DNA of 64,000 bases, taken from positions 31,122,326 to 31,186,325 of the forward strand of contig OY821791.1 of NCBI GenBank assembly GCA_963682175.1, written 5' to 3'. The notes beneath the pieces are model-generated. The model ran no database searches and was not told where the DNA came from. It was given only the letters and a program-made list of their open reading frames with translations. A program made the position numbers and the translations under genes. Each line of letters begins with the position of its first letter. The stretch's first letter is position 1. Origin of the DNA: Triglochin maritima. Lineage: Eukaryota > Streptophyta > Magnoliopsida > Alismatales > Juncaginaceae. Shown here one piece after another: positions 1-11,378 of the stretch.

Positions 1-2
1 AG

Positions 3-881
3 GCTGCGGAGGACTGGGTCCTGAAGATTCATGAGATTCTGCAGGCCATTGAGTTCCCTCCTGAGAGGCAGATTGGCTTAGCAGCATACGTGTTGGGCGG
101 AGACGCGTCCAACTGGTGGAGGACCACTTCTGCTGTGGTGTTCGAGGGCAGGGCAGATATCAGCTAGGAGAAATTCCTGCGGGAGTTCAATGAGCAGTAT
201 TTCCCGGAGCATGTTAGAGATGGAAGGAGGGAGGAGTTTATGACCCTCGAGCAGGGAGATGCGACCCTGGCTGAGTATACCCGGAGGTTCAACGCGTTGG
301 AGCGTTACTGTCCAGAGATCTGTGTGACACCGCTGCAGAGGGCGAGGAAGTTTATACGGGGGCTCAGGAAGCACCTCCGTACCCAGGTGACGTACAGTAT
401 GCCGCAGACACTGGCGGATGTGGTGAGGTTTGCTTCAATCATCGACCAGGATTACCAGCAGAATTATGCTGAGGCCAGGAGAGCACCGGTGAAGGTCAGT
501 GGACGTCCGGGTGCTCCACTCGCAGGGAACCCGGGCAAGAAGCCCCAGATTGGAGGAGGTGGATCACGCCAGCCTGAGGCGTGCAGAGGTTGTGGACGAG
601 TTCATTCCAGAGAGTGTTGGGGCCGTGGAGTTTGTCACGGGTGTGGCAAGCAAGGTCATTTCGTTGGAGACTGTCCGAGTGGGCCAGCTGGGTCCAGCAG
701 GCACTCAGGGCGACCAACAGCAGGCAGAGGCGGAAGTCGTCGACCTTTTGCGCCACCACAGCAGGGTCAGAGGACTGGACGGGTCTTTACCATCCAGGCG
801 GATGAGGCGAGGGACGCCAGCACAGTGGTGGAAGGTACGCTCTTCGTTGCTGGGTTGTGTGCGAGAGAGTTGTTTGATTGT
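3..881 (+). pseudogene. gag of gypsy element A (5'-incomplete)
   Basis: Frame 3 encodes a gypsy capsid-type protein from the window edge, for example GGDASNWWRT and the LREFNEQYFPEHVR block typical of plant retrotransposon gag. It is followed by two cysteine clusters, CRGCGRVHSREC and CHGCGKQGHFVGDC; the second is a CCHC zinc knuckle for RNA binding. A TAG at about 163-165 replaces an expected tryptophan in the ISW-EKF block. The open stretch restarts at the ATG at 240 and is glycine/arginine-rich after the knuckles. It runs in frame into the start of the protease, where the active-site turn reads FDCG instead of the usual FDSG/FDTG. A one-base deletion follows, near 883. Confidence 0.9.
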
Positions 882-3800
882 GGGCCACACACTCGTTCAT
901 TTCGGAGCGATTTGCGAGTGTGTTGGGCCGTACCCCTGCGATGTTGACTGCCACGTTGGAAGTTAGCACACCCTTGGGTCTGGTGGGCATAGTGGGGAGC
1001 TTCGTCCCCAGCGCCACGATTGCGTCAGAAGATCAAGAGTTCCCAGCTGACCTGATCTTGTTGCCGATGGAGGACTTCGACGTCATACTGGGGATGGATT
1101 GGCTATCCCAGTACGATGTGCGAGTCCTGTGCCGGGAGAAGAAGATTCTGATCGCGAGAAAGGGTCTACCTGATGTGCTGATCAGGGGGACGAAGGACAG
1201 AGGAGACAGAGTAGTTGTCTCTGCATTGAGGGCACAAAAGTTGTTGCAGCAGGGTTGCAGAGCTTTCGTGGCCACTCTTGTAGTTCCAGATCCAGAGGTG
1301 AGGAGTTTGGAGGACATTGAGATAGTCCGAGAGTTTCCAGAGGTATTTTCCGAGGATGTCGCCGGGTTGCCGCCTCCGAGGGAGATTGAGTTCGGGATCG
1401 ATTTGGTAGCTGGGGCTACGCCGCAGTCGAAGGCGCCGTATAGGATGGCACCTGCTGAGCTGACAGAGCTGAAGAAGCAGTTGCAGGATCTGATGGATAC
1501 ATGGTTTATCCGCCCCAATGTCTCGCCTTGGGGAGCGCTGGTACTCTTCGTGAAGAAGAAGGATGGATCGCTGCGGATGTGTATTGATTACAGGATGCTG
1601 AACAAGGTTACCGTTAGGAATCAATATCCCTTGCCCAGGATCGAGGACCTGTTTGACCAGTTGCAGTCAACGAAGGTGTTCTCGAAGATTGATCTGCGAT
1701 CCGGATATCATCAGTTGAGGATCAGGGAGGCAGATGTTCAGAAGACAGCTTTCAGGACGAGGTACGGGCATTACGAGTTTTTGGTGATGCCGTTCGGGTT
1801 GACGAACACACCTGCATTGTTTATGGATTTGATGAACAGGACGTTCAGTCAGTACCTCGACCGGTTCGTGATTGTCTTCGTGGATGACATTTTGGTCTAT
1901 TTGCCAGATGTGGAGCAGCATCGGGAGAACTTGAGAGTTGTACTTCACATTTTGAGGGACCATCAGTTGTATGCCAACCTTTCGAAGTGCGAGTTCTGGC
2001 TGAGCAGTATCGCCTTCCTGGGACACATCGTGTCGGGAGCTGGAATTTCAGTAGATCCAGCGATGGTTGAGGTAGTGACGCAGTGGAGAGCCCCGACGAG
2101 CGTAGCGGAGATCGGGCGTTTTGTGGGTTTGGCAGGTTACTATCGCCATTTTATTCAGGATTTCTCCAGGTTGGCTTCGCCATTGACGACTTTGACGCGG
2201 AAGGGCGTCGAGTTTGTGTGGTCCCAGAAGTGTGAGGACAGTTTTCAGGAATTGAAGAGTTGGCTGACGACTGCTCCAGTCCTGACACATCCTAGGGGCA
2301 GTGGTGGATTTGTGATTTACAGTGACACGTCAGGCGTTGGACTGGGACGCGTACTCATGCAGCACGGGCAGGTGGTTGCGTACGCTTTGACGCAGCTGAA
2401 GGTGCACGAGAGGAACTACCCCACTCATGATTTGGAGCTGGCAGCAGTCGTGCATGCTTTGATGACTTGGAGACATTATTTGTATGGCGAGCAGTTCGAG
2501 GTTTTCACAGATCATCAGAGCCTGAAGTATCTGTTTTCGCAGAAGGAGCTGAATATGAGGTAGCGTCGATGGCTCGAACTGATTAAGGATTATGATTTCA
2601 CCATCTCGTATCATCCGGGGAAGGCGAATTCGGTTGCTGATGCTTTGAGCAGAAAGGTGGAGGTCACCACAGCAGGTCTTTGTATCGAGGAGTGGAAGCT
2701 GCTAGAGGCATTGGCCGAATGGAGGTCGTTCACCGATGAGTCGCAAGTTGCAGTGATTGTCGGACTGAGAGTGGAGCCTCAGTTGGTCTCTAGTGTTGTT
2801 CAGACCTAGAGTGCTGATGATGAGTTAGCGGGGTTGTTACAGTTAGCTGCTAGAGACGGGTCAAACTTCAGTATTGGAGTTGATGGTGGGCTGAGGTTCA
2901 GAGGTCGTGTCTGGGTGCCGAAGGGAGGAGATTTGAGGAAGAATATCCTGGAGGAGGCACACATATCTCGTTATTCGATCAACCCGGGCAGTACGAAGAT
3001 GTATAGGGATCTTTAGAGGAATTTCTGGTGGAAGAGGATGAAGACGGATATCGCAGAGTTCGTTGACAGATGTCTGATTTGTCAGCAGGTGAAGATCGAG
3101 CACCAGAGACCTGCGGGGCTGATGCAGAGGATTGAGCTTCCAAAGTGGAAGTGGGAGCATGTGACGATGAATTTTGTCACCAGGCTGCCGAGGACGAGAG
3201 GGCTCCATGATGCGATTTGGGTCATAGTCGATCGACTGACCAAGTCGGCGCATTCTTAGCTATCCGGACCACTTTACCTCTGGAGGGTCTAGCTAGGTTG
3301 TATATTGAGGAGATTGTCAGACTTCATGGGGTGCCTGTGGGTATTATTTCGGACCGAGATCCGAGGTTTACTTCCAGATTCTGGGGGAGTTTGCAGCAGG
3401 CCTTGGGGACTCGGTTGAAGTTCAATACAACATTTCATCCGCAGACAGATGGTCAGTCTGAGAGGACCATCCAGACGTTAGAGGATATGTTGCGAGCTTG
3501 TACTCTGGATTGGACAGGTCATTGGGATGAGCATCTGCCGTTGATCGAGTTTGCCTACAACAACAGCTACCATTCGAGCATTGGAATGGCACCGTACGAG
3601 GCCCTGTACGGGAGACCGTGTAAATCACCAGTATGCTGGAGTGATGTAGGCGAGAGACATCTAGTTGGTCCTGAGATTGTGCAGATGTATGCAGAGAAGG
3701 TCGATATGATCAGGCAGAGACTAGCGACGGCTCAGAGCAGGCAGAAGAGTTACGCTGATAGGCATAGGTGAGCGCTGAGATTTGAGATAGGTGACCATGT

Positions 3801-4228
3801 ATTCCTGAGTATTTCACCGTCTCGAGGGGTGATGAGGTTCGGTAAGAAGGGGAAGCTCAGTGCGCGGTATGTCAGACCGTTCGAGATTCTGGATCAGGTA
3901 GGAGAGGTTGCCTACAGGGTTGCGCTGCCGCCACAGTGTTCGGGGCTTCACAACGTCTTCCACGGATCTTCACAACGTCTTCCACAGTGTTCGGGCCTTC
4001 ACAACGTCTTTCTCATGTGATTCGGTTGGAGGTTCCAGAGACCCGTCAGGATTTTGTCTCTTGAGGAGAGACCGGTTGAGATTGTGGATCGGATAGAGCA
4101 TCAGTTGAGGTGGAGGACCATCCCTATGGTGAAGGTCAGGTGGCAGCATCACAGTGAGCGAGAGGCCACTTGGGAGATTGAGGAGGAGGTCCAGAAGGAG
4201 TTCCCGGAGTTATTTGGTGAGCTTTAGT
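882..4228 (+). pseudogene. pol of gypsy element A: protease-RT-RNase H-integrase, broken
   Basis: From 878 the frame continues as ATHSFIS of the protease (with ILGMDWL), then reverse transcriptase ([25 protein letters not shown], catalytic FVDDILVY near 1880-1900) and RNase H ([18 protein letters not shown]). In-frame stops follow at about 2562, 2808 and 3015, each where a glutamine is expected. Integrase shows HISRY...NPG with N in place of the second zinc-binding His, CLICQQVK, then TMNFVTRLP where the first catalytic Asp of the DDE triad has become Asn, followed by SDRDPRF and TDGQSERT. A one-base loss near 3257 and a TGA at 3769 break it again. A roughly 40-base segment is duplicated at 3935-4010. 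The chromodomain-like tail ends at GEL-stop, 4228. Confidence 0.92.
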
Positions 4229-4249
4229 CTTAATTTCGAGGACGAAATT

Positions 4250-4266
4250 CTTTTAGGAGGGTGGAT
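4250..4266 (+). promoter_or_regulatory. Polypurine tract of element A
   Basis: The purine-rich stretch TTTTAGGAGGGTGGAT lies immediately before the LTR start at 4267. The same block precedes the LTR at 30788 and, on the minus strand, the LTR ending at 28605. This is where plus-strand DNA synthesis would be primed in the family. Confidence 0.8.
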
Positions 4267-4919
4267 TGTGAGATCTTAATCCTATCCTAAGCCTAATTGG
4301 ATGTTAATGGTGTTTAGGTGGTGTTTAGGAGGAGATTGAGATGGATGGCTGAGATTGATGATGGATGGATGAAGGGTGGAGATGGTTTGGATTGGATTGA
4401 ATGGTGAAGATTTGTTTTGGAGGAGATATTTGGAGGTATCTCTCTCCCTCTCCCTCTCCCTCTCCCTCTCTCACTCACGACTCTCTCTCTCTCACGTTGG
4501 ATTCTCTCCCTCTCCCTCAGTGCGCTCCGGCGAGGTGTGGGTTCTCCGGCAAAGTCGGGGCAGTCGGCTACGGTGGGTGGAGGTGAGTTCGGTTGGGTGT
4601 TTTTCGTTCTTTTGGCTTGGATTCTCTCCCTCTACCTAACTCTTTCCGGTGGCTTGGGGTTTGGCTTGCGGAGGTTGTCGAGAGGGGAATCGAGTGGCTG
4701 GTTCGTCAAGGAGGTGCGGATCGTGAGTTGGTCGCGAGGATCGTCGACGGATCGGGTTTCTTTGGGAAGCGTTCTCGTGGAGGCTCCGTCAGGTTTCTTC
4801 GGAGGTTTCTCCAAACCTCCCAGGTATGTTAAGCTAGTAGTAGTCGCTCACTTTCATTGTGTGAGTGTTTGAAGTCGACGGTAGGCCTTCCGGCTCGTCG
4901 CAAGTAAAATGTGCAGCAA

Positions 4920-5690
4920 TTTCCTGTCTGAACGGTCGACCAGTTGGTGCAAACGGTCGACCGTTCCATTGTGATTTCCAGACTCTGCCTCAAATCAGTC
5001 GAACGACGCCTTGGGGCGGTCGACCGATTATCCATAGGAGGCAAGTCTGTGTGTTTTCGGTCGAACGGGTCCCCTTTGCCGTTCGACCGTGTGCACCGTC
5101 TTGGGTCGGGTAGGGCGTTGACCATCCAAACGGTCGACCGCCCAGAGACCCCGTCCGACCGATGACTTAAGTGAGAACTGGAGTTGGTTCGACCGAAAGT
5201 GGTTTCGGTCGACCGGACTCGATGTGGAGCGTTGACCATCCAAACGGTCGACCGCCCAGAGACCCCGTCCGACCGATGACTTAAGTGAGATTTGGAGTTG
5301 GTTCGACCGAAAGTGGTTTCGGTCGACCAGACTCGATGTGGAAAGTGGTTTCGGTCGACCGGACTCGATGTGGAGCGTGGGAAATTTTCCCTGGTAGAAT
5401 TCCGTCGACTGAGGGTGCTCGTGTGCTCGACCGAATTCACTGTGGTGTGCGAGGGATTTGGCCCTGGTGACTTTCGGTCGAACGGGTCCCTTCGCCGTTC
5501 GACCGATTGGTCTTGGTTTTGTTAAACCTGGGAGTTGACCATCCAAACGGTCGACCGTCCCTAGACTTTGGTTCGACCGGACCTGTGCTGTTTGTGGGAA
5601 TCGATCGACCGAGGGTGTGCCAGTCGATGCGATTGCCCTGTATTAGTGTGATTCGGTCGACCGGGACTTTTGGTTTGGTCGACCGTTTGT
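4920..5690. repeat. Array of CGGTCGACCG palindromes in LTR A
   Basis: The perfect 10-bp palindrome CGGTCGACCG and one- or two-base variants (CGGTCGAACG, CGTTCGACCG, GGTCCGACCG) recur at irregular spacing through about 770 bases. A longer unit of about 125 bases containing four such sites (about 5108-5225) is repeated next to it (about 5230-5345). Long open frames here read as RSTE/GRP/VDR repeats on both strands; these are by-products of the palindromes and not proteins. Confidence 0.85.
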
Positions 5691-5784
5691 CCTGTTTTGC
5701 ACTATGGAGGTGTGGTTGTCGTGGTCGCCCGTGGGAGGCGTGTGCGGTGCCGATGTTCTTCCGGCAAGTGTGCTAGGGTGCACG

Positions 5785-6060
5785 ATTGTTGCGGTGGTTG
5801 GTTGATAACGACCTGGAGCCCCGTAACTGTGTGAGAGCTTGGGTTGGTTGAAAAAGACCTGGAGCCCAGCTTAGAAAATGTGGTGTTGCAGTGGTTGGTT
5901 GAAAAAGACCTGGAGTCCCGTAACTGTGTCAGAGATGTGGTTGGTTGAAAGAGACCTGGAGCCCAGCTAGTCTGTACGGGGTTGGTTGAAAAAGACCTGG
6001 AGCTCCGTAGTGCGTTCAGGTTGGCTGAAAAAGGCCTGGAGCCTGAGCAGGGACCGCGTG
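5785..6060. repeat. Tandem repeat, GGTTGGTTGAAAAAGACC units
   Basis: Five or six imperfect copies of a unit containing GGTTGGTTGAAAAAGACC followed by TGGAGCCC, with alternating tails, at about 50-60 bp spacing. It occupies the part of the LTR where other members of the family carry different tandem arrays (for example 27129-27400 and 15370-15495). Confidence 0.75.
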
Positions 6061-6073
6061 TTAAGGGTTGGTA

Positions 6074-7058
6074 TGTCGAAGATATGAATCATCGAATCAG
6101 CTGATCAGAGGACCATGCCTGATTGATCAAAGCAGATTGAGATTCGTTGCTCTCTTGCTGTTGTTGTTTACCTTGAATATGTGATTAAAGTATATATTTG
6201 TACAGGAAAACAGACGATCAGTGAACCGAAAGAAGTGTTTCGGTCGACCGGGTGTGTTTGATTTGTCCAGTAGGAAGTACTGTCCATTTTCGGTCGACCG
6301 GAATCGAGGATTCGGTCGACCGGGCACACAGTAGGAGCCGGGCGAAAATGCCTGTCGGTTTTGATCGACCGGAACTTAAGTGATTCGGTCGACCGGTAAC
6401 ACACGAGGAGCAGGGAGAAAAGTACTACCACTTTTCGGTCGACCGGAACCTAGGCTTCGGTCGACCGAGTATGCATTCGAGCAAGCCAGGAAGGTACTGT
6501 CATTTTTCGGTCGAACGAGATCTCAGTTTCGGTCGACCGGTACAAGTTGGTTTGCGATACGGTTGAAAGTTCGGTTGACCGAAGCACCCGTTCAGTCGAC
6601 CGTTTCACCAGTTTCTGCCCCCGTTTTGTAAATTTCTCCACGCCATTTTGGTGCAATTTATACTTTTTAAGCCTCTTATAGAAAGACAATTTCGTCCCCT
6701 TTGTCATAGAGAGATTATCATTTTGTTTCTAGGGTTAATCCTATTGTCCACTTTGTATTCTTGAGAGAAAACAAAAGAGAGAGAGAGAGCATCCTTGTTG
6801 GATTCGTTGGGAGAGATTGAATCCGGGTTCTTTGCCGGTTCGTTCGCGTCTCCTGTAAGCCTCCGCTTGTAATACGTTTCTCTATAGTGGATTTCGTGGT
6901 TGTGTCGTCCGTGTTTTTTCCCGCATTGCGTTTCCACGTTAAATCTTGCGTGTTTTGTGTGGTGAATTTTGGATTTGCGTTTTTGTTCTCAAGTATTCTC
7001 CAAATCGATTCGCTATTTTGTTCCGCTGTGTATTTGGGATTGCTTTAATCTCCTAACA
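6074..7058 (+). repeat. LTR, unclassified family, copy 1
   Basis: A 985-bp block starts TGTCGAAGATATG and ends TCTCCTAACA (TG...CA). It is repeated at 8778-9762 with about ten substitutions seen by eye. It holds several CGGTCGACCG palindromes (about 6238-6600) and a GA-rich stretch near 6780. No primer site or polypurine tract adjoins it, so it is a solo LTR. It abuts gypsy LTR A on the left and WD40 coding sequence on the right, without matching target duplications. Confidence 0.7.
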
Positions 7059-7586
7059 CTTGCTTCCAACCAGAAGAATGGATTTCTGTCTACCTTAATC
7101 TGATGTCAAATATCCTGAGCTGCTTTCCTGGTGTCCTGAAGAACCAAATTTGATGGAAGATGTATCATGCAAGAAGCCATTGAACATGCTTTGAATAGAA
7201 GTAAAGGTTCTTGAGGGACACTTTTGTTGAGTTTCAATTATAACAAAACTACAAAAAATATGCATAATGTGGAGGAGTTGGTGTACATACCCTGTTTGCA
7301 CCATAAATAGATTGAAGTCGAATGGGTTTGGTAAAACACTCGTGCATTTACTTTCTATTTGATGTTTGAAATCGGCTCTGGACGACACCATGTCAAAACC
7401 AATAATTCTCTTGTCTGCACCAACAGATAGTATCATTTTCTTTTGTTGCAACCCAGCAACTCCTGTGACAGCAGAAGAATGCATGTTCCTGTGCACTGCC
7501 TGTGGCTTCCATGAATTGCCATCCTTATTCATGTTCCATAGTACAACAGCATGGTCACTTCCAAGTTCCACCGGTTGCAAAGCACA
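7059..7586 (-). pseudogene. Duplicated fragment of WD40-repeat gene (copy 1)
   Basis: On the minus strand, a stretch ending about 7291 encodes SDHAVVLWN, then HSSAVTGVAG, ILSVGADKRIIGFD and FNLFMVQTG, which is a WD40 blade pattern. A GT donor (GTATGT) follows, an intron of about 155 bases, and an exon (7059-7135) reading TPGKQLRIFDIRLR. A TAG then replaces an expected glutamine, and the frame continues TEIHSSGWKQ up to the LTR. A seven-base insertion just before SDHAVV shifts the frame. The defects are shared with copy 2, so the gene was dead before the duplication. It lacks the 3' exon. Confidence 0.8.
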
Positions 7587-8637
7587 AATCTGTCCATGGC
7601 ATGAACTATATGTTGTTGATAACACCTTTGACATGTGGTTTTGCTTCTAAGAAAGTAACTCTTTTCTGTTGAGATTAACAAGATAATCAATTTTACTCCA
7701 TTAGGAACGGACCCAATTGTATCTGATTTCATAATTCCCGAAAATATGTTGACCTATATTAGATGCTTTAGATATCAAAAATTATCTTTTAAAAAGTGAA
7801 ATGAGATTGCGTTCAAAACACCATACTGTATGCAATTGACAAAAAAAATCAACTCAAGCTATGTTAGTGCACAAATATGCTGCGCTGAAGCCTAACTGTA
7901 ATCTTACCAAGTAAAATTAGCAGAAGTTGAGCTACATCCCTACCTCATGCACATAACATGGTAACACTGCAAGCAAGCAATCTACTGGGCTGAAATCATG
8001 CAAACCATCAAAGAACATGGAAGACGGATCACCATTGCATCAAACAGTGAGCAAAGAGGCAAAGACCTTTCCATAACCCAATACATGCTTATGCTCTTTG
8101 ATTTGTAATTGAATAAGAACAGCAGCAAAGGTGCAAGTTGCAAATCAATGGCATACAGTCTTTTGATAATCACAACTTTTGTAATACTCTGATATTCATA
8201 TATATATGATATATGTTGGTGCACCTGTTCCGTCATTTTCGTAATATCCTTTGTTGATTGTGTGTTATAAAATTTTTAAATTCTTCCACTTTTGAGGATG
8301 TTAAACTAACTATGACCCACTCATCAAACACACTATGAGAGATTGATGAAAACAACATACTATGAGAGATTGATGGAAGACTAAGATAAGGGCCAATCAA
8401 TATATTTGCTGACTGAACTTATCAAGGCTAAATAATCTACATTAAGCATCTAACCGTATTAATTCTTTTTTTTTGCAACTGCGAAGACTTTCAAAAACTA
8501 TAAATAATTGGAGCTTGAAAACTTATGTAGAACAAGCTCACGGCATGGTGGCTGTGACTTGCATTAAAATACTTAAACGTTGACACCAAGACAAAATTCT
8601 GTTGATGCAATCAGAAGACGTTGAACTGGAAAAGGTG
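7587..8637. other. Non-coding: intron and flanking sequence of the WD40 remnant
   Basis: 7587-8160 is upstream intron sequence of the duplicated WD40 fragment. 8161-8637 is the sequence downstream of the C-terminal WD40 exon and would hold its 3' untranslated region. It is AT-rich, and I see no further exon or repeat in it. Confidence 0.5.
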
Positions 8638-8777
8638 CTAACTTATCTTGTGCAAGCCAATGTTAAGATCGGAGGAAATGGACACCAATAATGGGAGTGA
8701 TCGGTGCCATGCAGCCTTGAAGACTCTTTTCTGATGAGCCTGCACTGATTGAGATGGAGTGCAACCAGTACACCTGA

Positions 8778-9762
8778 TGTCGAAGATATGAATCATCGGA
8801 TCAGCTGATCAGAGGACCATGCCTGATTGATCAAAGCAGATTGAGATTCGTTGCTCTCTTGCTGTTGTTGTTTACTTTGAATATGTGATTAAAGTATATA
8901 TTTGTACAGGAAAACAGACGATCAGTGAACCGAAAGAAGTGTTTCGGTCGACCGGGTGTGTTTGATTTGTCCAGCAGGAAGTACTGTCCATTTTCGGTCG
9001 ACCGGAATCGAGGATTCGGTCGACCGGGCACACAGTAGGAGCCGGGCGAAAATGCCTGTCGGTTTTGATCGACCGGAACTTAAGTGATTCGGTCGACCGG
9101 TAACACACGAGGAGCAGGGAGAAAAGTACTGCCGCTTTTCGGTCGACCGGAACCTAGGCTTCGGTCGACCGAGTATGCATTCGAGCAAGCCAGGAAGGTA
9201 CTGTCATTTTTCGGTCGAACGAGATCTCAGTTTCGGTCGACCGGTACAAGTTGGTTTGCGATACGGTTGAAAGTTCGGTTGACCGAAGCACCCGTTCAGT
9301 AGACCGTTTCACCAGTTTCTGCCCCCGTTTTGCAAATTTCTCCACGCGATTTTGGTGCAATTTATACTTTTTAAGCCTCATATAGAAAGAAAATTCCGTC
9401 CCCTTTGTCATAGAGAGATTATCATTTTGTTTCTAGGGTTAATCCTATTGTCCACTTTGTATTCTTGAGAGAAAACAAAAGAGAGAGAGAGAGCATCCTT
9501 GTTGGATTCGTTGGGAGAGATTGAATCCGGGTTCTTTGCCGGTTCGTTCGCGTCTCCTGTAAGCCTCCGCTTGTAATACGTTTCTCTATAGTGGATTTCG
9601 TGGTTGTGTCGTCCGTGTTTTTTCCCGCATTGCGTTTCCACGTTAAATCTTGCGTGTTTTGTGTGGTGAATTTTGGATTTGCGTTTTTGTTCTCAAGTAT
9701 TCTCCAAATCGATTCGCTATTTTGTTCCGCTGTGTATTTGGGATTGCTTTAATCTCCTAACA
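8778..9762 (+). repeat. LTR, unclassified family, copy 2, inside the WD40 gene
   Basis: This is the same 985-bp LTR as at 6074-7058. On its right the WD40 exon stops after GWKQ; on its left the C-terminal exon resumes with the SQSVQAHQKRVF segment. Some coding sequence that WD40 relatives carry between these points is therefore gone. The flanking bases (CCTGA left, CTTGC right) do not form a target duplication, so the insertion was accompanied or followed by a deletion. Confidence 0.75.
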
Positions 9763-10864
9763 CTTGCTTCCAACCAGAAGAATGGATTTCTGTCTACCTT
9801 AATCTGATGTCAAATATCCTGAGCTGCTTTCCTGGTGTCCTGAAGAACCAAATTTGATGGAAGATGTATCATGCAAGAAGCCATTGAACATGCTTTGAAT
9901 AGAAGTAAAGGTTCTTGAGGGACACTTTTGTTGAGTTTCAATTATAACAAAACTACAAAAAATATGCATAATGTGGAGGAGTTGGTGTACATACCCTGTT
10001 TGCACCATAAATAGATTGAAGTCGAATGGGTTTGGTAAAACACTCGTGCATTTACTTTCTATTTGATGTTTGAAATCGGCTCTGGACGACACCATGTCAA
10101 AACCAATAATTCTCTTGTCTGCACCAACAGATAGTATCATTTTCTTTTGTTGCAACCCAGCAACTCCTGTGACAGCAGAAGAATGCATGTTCCTGTGCAC
10201 TGCCTGTGGCTTCCATGAATTGCCATCCTTATTCATGTTCCATAGTACAACAGCATGGTCACTTCCAAGTTCCACCGGTTGCAAAGCACAAATCTGTCCA
10301 TGGCATGAACTATATGTTGTTGATAACACCTTTGACATGTGGTTTTGCTTCTAAGAAAGTAACTCTTTTCTGTTGAGATTAACAAGATAATCAATTTTAC
10401 TCTATTAGGAACGGACCCAATTGTATCTGATTTCATAATTCCCGAAAATATGTTGACCTATATTAGATGCTTTAGATATCAAAAATTATCTTTTAAAAAG
10501 TGAAATGAGATTGCGTTCAAAACACCATACTGTATGCAATTGACAAAAAAAATCAACTCAAGCTATGTTAGTGCACAAATATGCTGCGCTGAAGCCTAAC
10601 TGTAATCTTACCAAGTAAAATTAGCAGAAGTTGAGCTACATCCCTACCTCATGCACATAACATGGTAACACTGCAAGCAAGCAATCTACTGGGCTGAAAT
10701 CATGCAAACCATCAAAGAACATGGAAGACGGATCACCATTGCATCAAACAGTGAGCAAAGAGGCAAAGACCTTTCCATAACTCAATACATGCTTATGCTC
10801 TTTGATTTGTAATTGAATAAGAACAGCAGCAAAGGTGCAAGTTGCAAATCAATGGCATACAGAT

Positions 10865-11378
10865 TTCTCCCACTCATTCCAGTTGCAGTACAAAAAAGGG
10901 AACACATCAAGGGTAAGTAAAGTAGATTTTACCATCGACCTCGCTCTCGCTCAGTCTCCTAGTGGTGTTGATAGTCAGAAGAATAATCATGATCACGTCT
11001 TGGTCACTTCTCATATCTACGACGCTTATTAGAAGATAAATCAATTTTCAGATTGAGCTAATTGAAACTTGACAATAAAAGCCTAAAGTTTATTGTAACT
11101 GCTTATTAGAAGTGAACAAGTTACAACAACAGTAATAAATCTTTAATTTCAAACTAGATGGCGTAGACTAGAAACAATACATACTCAATAAGGATCAAAA
11201 TAATGAGCATGTTCATAAAACTAAATAAGTAGGGAATGTAAGTGAAGTAAGAATGGTAAAACTTACCAAATGAACAAAAAATATTGACAAATTCAATGAG
11301 TATTATTTTAGTTGGCCAGTAAACGAAGTTGACTTCTTTCAGCTAAGGTTGTTCTTCAAAAAGTAACAGTCAAAAGAC
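10865..11378. other. Intron remainder of the WD40 gene, no recognisable gene
   Basis: AT-rich sequence between the duplicated segment and the PIF element. A short plus-strand open stretch to 11032 is present, but it has no recognised motif and starts inside the duplicated intron, so I do not call it. Confidence 0.4.

Larger units (their letters stand above)
1..6073 (+). mobile_element. Ty3/gypsy Tekay/Del-like retrotransposon A, 3' part
   Basis: The window opens inside gag and runs through protease, reverse transcriptase, RNase H, integrase, a polypurine tract and a 3' LTR, all on the plus strand. The order (integrase after RNase H) is that of Ty3/gypsy. The C-terminal tail with VRWQHHSEREATWE looks like the chromodomain-like end of Tekay/Del chromoviruses (family knowledge). 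The 5' LTR lies outside the window. The coding part has many stops and frameshifts, so it is a dead copy. The LTR is cut at 6073, where another LTR begins exactly at its first base, so no target duplication can be seen. Confidence 0.93.
4267..6073 (+). repeat. 3' LTR of element A (Tekay-like family), truncated
   Basis: The LTR starts TGTGAGATCTTAATCC after the polypurine tract. In order it contains a CTCTCC-type microsatellite (about 4440-4520), a conserved block ending in GACGGTAGGCC near 4880 that is shared with the other gypsy LTRs of this window, a long array of CGGTCGACCG-type palindromes (4920-5690), and a tandem array of about 50-60 bp units (5785-6060). The expected end (…CGTTACA in sister copies) is missing; the sequence changes at 6073/6074 to an unrelated LTR. 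Confidence 0.85.
6074..10864. repeat. Tandem duplication of about 2.1 kb (6074-8160 = 8778-10864)
   Basis: The two segments match at a constant offset of 2704 bases, including the LTR, two WD40 exons, their introns and upstream intron sequence, with about a dozen substitutions noticed by eye. The left unit ends at GGCATACAG (8160), followed by unique sequence that includes the C-terminal WD40 exon. The right unit ends at the same GGCATACAG (10863) and continues into other intron sequence. The left boundary of both units falls within a base of the start of the LTR. Confidence 0.9.

Noticed and set aside
4829..5546. Long frames on both strands rich in RSTE, GRP and VDR
   Set aside because: They arise because CGGTCGACCG palindromes lack stops in several frames; there is no start context, domain or codon pattern. 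The same applies to 6127-6631, 8831-9302, 15412-16211, 27092-27745 and 32439-33262.
6074..9762. Reading 6074-7058 and 8778-9762 as the two LTRs of one retrotransposon that captured WD40 sequence
   Set aside because: The sequence after each LTR is the same WD40 exon, there is no primer site or polypurine tract, and the outer flanks do not form a target duplication. Tandem duplication of a solo LTR with its flank explains the data better.
10835..11032. Plus-strand frame of 65 residues after the duplication
   Set aside because: It begins inside duplicated intron sequence and has no recognised motif or splice border.
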